The position numbers and the translations under genes are program-made. The notes beneath the pieces were generated by a model. That model was not told the DNA's origin. It made no database searches and saw only the letters and a program-made list of their open reading frames with translations. A stretch of 64,000 nt of DNA from a virus. The stretch lies in the IMG/VR virus record IMGVR_UViG_3300036781_000418, positions 1 through 64,000 of that record, one strand, 5' to 3'. Below, in pieces: positions 61,403 to 64,000 of the stretch. Position 1 is the first letter of the stretch. Each line of letters starts with the position of its first letter.

Positions 61403-64000
61403 GTGATCGCAAGTTTGAAGTTGTTGGCTTGTCCGACACCAAACCTAAAGAGTCGGGTGTTGATTCGTTCAAGGTACGCGACTGGGGTTGGGGACGGTTC
61501 GGTCTCAAACCAGATGTACACGGTTGGCGGCACTGGAATATCAGTGGCGAACGACAGCTCGATGACTTGACCCGTGCCGGTCAAGTCCGTTTCGTAGTCG
61601 ACCCAGGCGCCAGTTGGGACTGATGGCAGTGGCACGTAGCTGGACACCATGAAGGTGGCCTGCACGTAGGCGATCTTGTCGTAGCCGCCAACTCCCCAAC
61701 CCATCATGTCGTAGGTCGTGCCGTACTCGTTGAGGTTGAGGTACATGGCGTCGACGATCTGGGCGCCGGTGACGTCACCTTCCACTTGGTCCGTGTCCAC
61801 CGCCAGGCCGCTGGTTGGGAAGCCGAATGACTCAGGCTGCAGGGTGGCGAGGTTCGTCAGGAACTCGGCCTTGAGCGGTGCGGTGTCTGTGGCGATGGTA
61901 GTGGCGGTCGCGGCGTTGATCGCGTCGACCTGGACGTTGTAGTCGGCGATGGTTGAGTTAATCTCAGCCGTGATCTGCAGTCGACGTGCTGGAGTAGTCG
62001 CTGGGTTGTTCATCTCCGCGGTCAGCGCGTCGACTTGGGTGGACGTCGTGGTCGCCAGCGTCGTGATCTGGGTGGCGTCGGCTTGCAGGTCAGTGGACCA
62101 CACGTCGGCCGGTGTCAGGTCAACGTACGGCGTCAGCAGCGTCGTGAGGTTCGTCAGCTCAGCCTGGTCTGGGCCAGACAAGGTCGCACGTGCCTTCAGC
62201 TCGACGGCACGCATGAACATGTCGTAGACTGAGCGGTTGACGAGGTCGTCCGCCTCGATGGCGGCTTGGAACTCAATGAAGGTCGTGTCGTCCAAGTTAG
62301 CGTCGACGAGGTAGGCCTGCACCAAGCTCGTGTAAAGTTCAAGGTTGGCCGTCTCGGTGTCCGACAGACCAACGTCCAGTTGCTTCGCACGCAGCACCTT
62401 GGCCAACGAGAAGAACGTCGAGAACGGGTAGCCGATGTCGTAGTAGCCGTCGACTTGATCTTCGAAGTCGTAGCCACCGGTGTCGTACCCTTGCAGGAAG
62501 CCGGTGAACGTGTCGTCAAGGTTGACGGCTGCGGTCTCTTCATGGACCTGGGAGATGGCCCACTGTGGATCTTCAACGACCTGAATGTTGATCGTGTCGT
62601 TGAAGAGGAAGCCCTCGTCGACGCCACCACCACTGATCAGGATGTTCAGCGTCTCGCTGAAGTTGACGTTGAAGTGTTCGTTCAGCCCTGAACCGACGGT
62701 CAAGAAGACGGACTCGGCGTTCAGCGGCATGTAGGAGCTGAAGAAGCCGGTGTCCCACGTCACGCCCCAACCAGCGGCGTCGTTCTGCAGCGTGCCGACG
62801 GCCTCGCCAGTGGACGCGGCCGTGATGTCCACCGCGACCTGTGGGTCAGTGAAGATCGCCTCGGAGGTTGCACCGTCACGGCGGTTGAACAGGATTGGAA
62901 TCCAGTCGGAGAGGACGTCGATCTCAGGCGAGGTCGTGTCGACCTGCGTCAAGCCAGCCGAGTAGTTGACGAAGCGTGGGTCGATTGAGACGGGCTCCAG
63001 CACCTCAAGCGTCGTCGCGTGGGCCATGTTGACTGGACGGATCGCGAAGCGGATGTTGTTCGCCTTGGTGCGTTCGAACAGGAGGTAGTCGTCGGCGGAC
63101 GGCAGGCGAGCTGGGGTGGCCTTCAAGATGGCGAGGTCGCGACCGATGGACAGCGAGCGATCGTCACCCAGCAGCGACATCGTGAAGAGCTTACCGACGG
63201 TCGCCGAACCAGCGGTTGGCAGGCTGATCGTGACGTACAGGTCCTTGACTTGGTCGGTGCCGGCTCCAACGAGTTCACCGTTGCGGTACAGCATCCACTG
63301 TTCGCCCTTGGAGCCCTTGATCGTGTAGTTGAACGATGGGCAGTCTGGACGGACGTAGTCAAGGGTCAGGTCACCGGCGCTGGTCGTCCACACGTTCTCG
63401 GCCGATTCAGGGAGGAGGCCGTTGTAGAAGCCCTCCGAGACGGCGTCGTCGAAGAACTCACGCACCTCGTAGACTTGGGCTTCAGGTGGTTCGATGTAGA
63501 AGCCGACCATGCCGTTGAAGTACCACTGACCCACCTGGGCGGACGGCATCCAACCGTTGGCGGACGAGTGGACGAGGTACGACGGGCTGAACCCGTACGT
63601 TTCAAAGGTGAAGACGTCACCAGCGTCCAGGCCACCAAGTCCTGGTACCACGGTGAAGTGAATGCCAAGGTCGTCGTCCTTGTAGGACAGGCCGTCCGTA
63701 AAGCTGATTACCTTGAGCGGATCGTAGAGCTGCGCGCCAGCGTTGGCGGTCGCCGTCGAGATTCCTGAGATCGTGTAGGTGTTCGTGTCCAGCCACGTCA
63801 GCGCCCACTGGGCTTGCGTGTCCTTCTGGAACGTGTCACCGTGCATGATCAGGCGCGGGGTGTGCGAGGAGACCAGCCCGTCGGTGTCAGCCACTGGCGG
63901 CTTGTTGATGATCGTCCAGTTGAACACGTCACCACCGTCCGTGTTCTCTTGGGAGAACGTCGAGGCGGTCGTCGAGGCGTACCAGCTTGAGCTCAGGCGC
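61399..64000 (-). CDS. Large virion structural protein, 5' end outside window
   Basis: At least 867 codons; the frame stays open to the window edge, and the GTG at 63927 is only an internal Val codon. Beta-rich in its first two-thirds ('FNWTIINKPPVADTDGL', 'GMVGFYIEPPEAQVYEVREF'), with a long helical segment near the C-terminal quarter ('TTTSTQVDALTAEMNNPATT'), then a beta domain with 'VYIWFETEPSPTPVAYLERI'. No enzyme motif. Likely a baseplate or fibre-attachment protein. Confidence 0.78.
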   Translation of the reverse strand, partial: RLSSSWYASTTASTFSQENTDGGDVFNWTIINKPPVADTDGLVSSHTPRLIMHGDTFQKDTQAQWALTWLDTNTYTISGISTATANAGAQLYDPLKVISFTDGLSYKDDDLGIHFTVVPGLGGLDAGDVFTFETYGFSPSYLVHSSANGWMPSAQVGQWYFNGMVGFYIEPPEAQVYEVREFFDDAVSEGFYNGLLPESAENVWTTSAGDLTLDYVRPDCPSFNYTIKGSKGEQWMLYRNGELVGAGTDQVKDLYVTISLPTAGSATVGKLFTMSLLGDDRSLSIGRDLAILKATPARLPSADDYLLFERTKANNIRFAIRPVNMAHATTLEVLEPVSIDPRFVNYSAGLTQVDTTSPEIDVLSDWIPILFNRRDGATSEAIFTDPQVAVDITAASTGEAVGTLQNDAAGWGVTWDTGFFSSYMPLNAESVFLTVGSGLNEHFNVNFSETLNILISGGGVDEGFLFNDTINIQVVEDPQWAISQVHEETAAVNLDDTFTGFLQGYDTGGYDFEDQVDGYYDIGYPFSTFFSLAKVLRAKQLDVGLSDTETANLELYTSLVQAYLVDANLDDTTFIEFQAAIEADDLVNRSVYDMFMRAVELKARATLSGPDQAELTNLTTLLTPYVDLTPADVWSTDLQADATQITTLATTTSTQVDALTAEMNNPATTPARRLQITAEINSTIADYNVQVDAINAATATTIATDTAPLKAEFLTNLATLQPESFGFPTSGLAVDTDQVEGDVTGAQIVDAMYLNLNEYGTTYDMMGWGVGGYDKIAYVQATFMVSSYVPLPSVPTGAWVDYETDLTGTGQVIELSFATDIPVPPTVYIWFETEPSPTPVAYLERINTRLFRFGVGQANNFKLAIT

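Noticed and set aside
1-64000. CRISPR array, integrase, transposase or attachment site.
   Set aside because: No spaced direct-repeat array and no recombinase or transposase motif seen on either strand.

Overview
The window is a stretch of the genome of a large, moderately GC-rich T4-like myophage (tailed phage, Caudoviricetes). The main evidence is a T4-type replication set: family B DNA polymerase (gp43-like), sliding clamp (gp45-like), RNase H/flap nuclease, primase (gp61-like), DnaB-type helicase (gp41-like), a DsbA-like late-transcription DNA-binding protein, PhoH and an Rnl1-type RNA ligase. More than 20 copies of a CTAAATA / ATAAATA box sit just upstream of structural and lysis genes and match the T4 late promoter TATAAATA. 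A signal-bearing lytic transglycosylase and a two-component spanin point to a Gram-negative host. The host species cannot be read from the sequence, and I saw no integrase, CRISPR array or convincing tRNA gene.

Layout. 1-8.9 kb (+): virion/tail-fibre block with two long fibre proteins, a small protein sharing the fibre C-terminal module, a DUF4376 protein, a permuted papain-like hydrolase and small proteins. 9.1-10.7 kb: RNA ligase and a GNAT protein. 11.0-13.7 kb: late array of paralogous 'MKL..LFE' proteins. 13.9-15.8 kb: PhoH, and on the minus strand a membrane protein and a Thg1-like 3'-5' polymerase. 15.9-18.9 kb: 971-aa Ig-domain structural protein. 19-23.5 kb: small early genes around an AAA+ ATPase, with promoter-proximal inverted repeats. 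23.6-24.7 kb (-): putative internal head protein. 24.8-29.6 kb: kinase, DEDD exonuclease, small genes, a zinc-motif structural protein, DsbA-like protein. 29.6-41 kb: replication core, lysis transglycosylase, primase and helicase. 41-43.8 kb (-): LamG and collar-type fibre genes. 43.9-50.4 kb (+): late block including a 759-aa protein with a nucleotidyltransferase motif set, a RecB/Cas4-like nuclease and a 2OG-oxygenase-like protein. 50.7-51.4 kb: two small early genes. 51.5-64 kb (-): PAAR tip protein, a dual M23+GH108 tail lysin, the spanin pair, then a long series of fibre/baseplate-type structural proteins, the last running off the window.

How it works together. Three layers of expression control are visible: host-type early promoters (TAnAAT -10 boxes, some with near-leaderless starts, several abutting a dyad that spans the start site), T4-type late promoters, and RNA hairpins that could mask ribosome sites or start codons in read-through RNA but be cut away when transcription starts at the adjacent late box. 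The clearest case is the i-spanin gene and resembles the known control of T4 lysozyme gene e. Terminators are compact GC hairpins, often with a GGGACC stem and GCAA or GTAA loop.

Most interesting candidates: (1) a dispersed set of late proteins sharing a short N-terminal motif like the T4 capsid-targeting sequence, including a tandem array carrying five copies of one unrecognised domain and a 759-aa protein with KxDG/EG/KxxK ligase-type motifs, together a possible cargo of internal head proteins; (2) a phage Thg1-like enzyme; (3) a compositionally foreign gene whose N-terminus carries a motif of T4-type major capsid proteins; (4) two intergenic repeat families at promoters and gene junctions.
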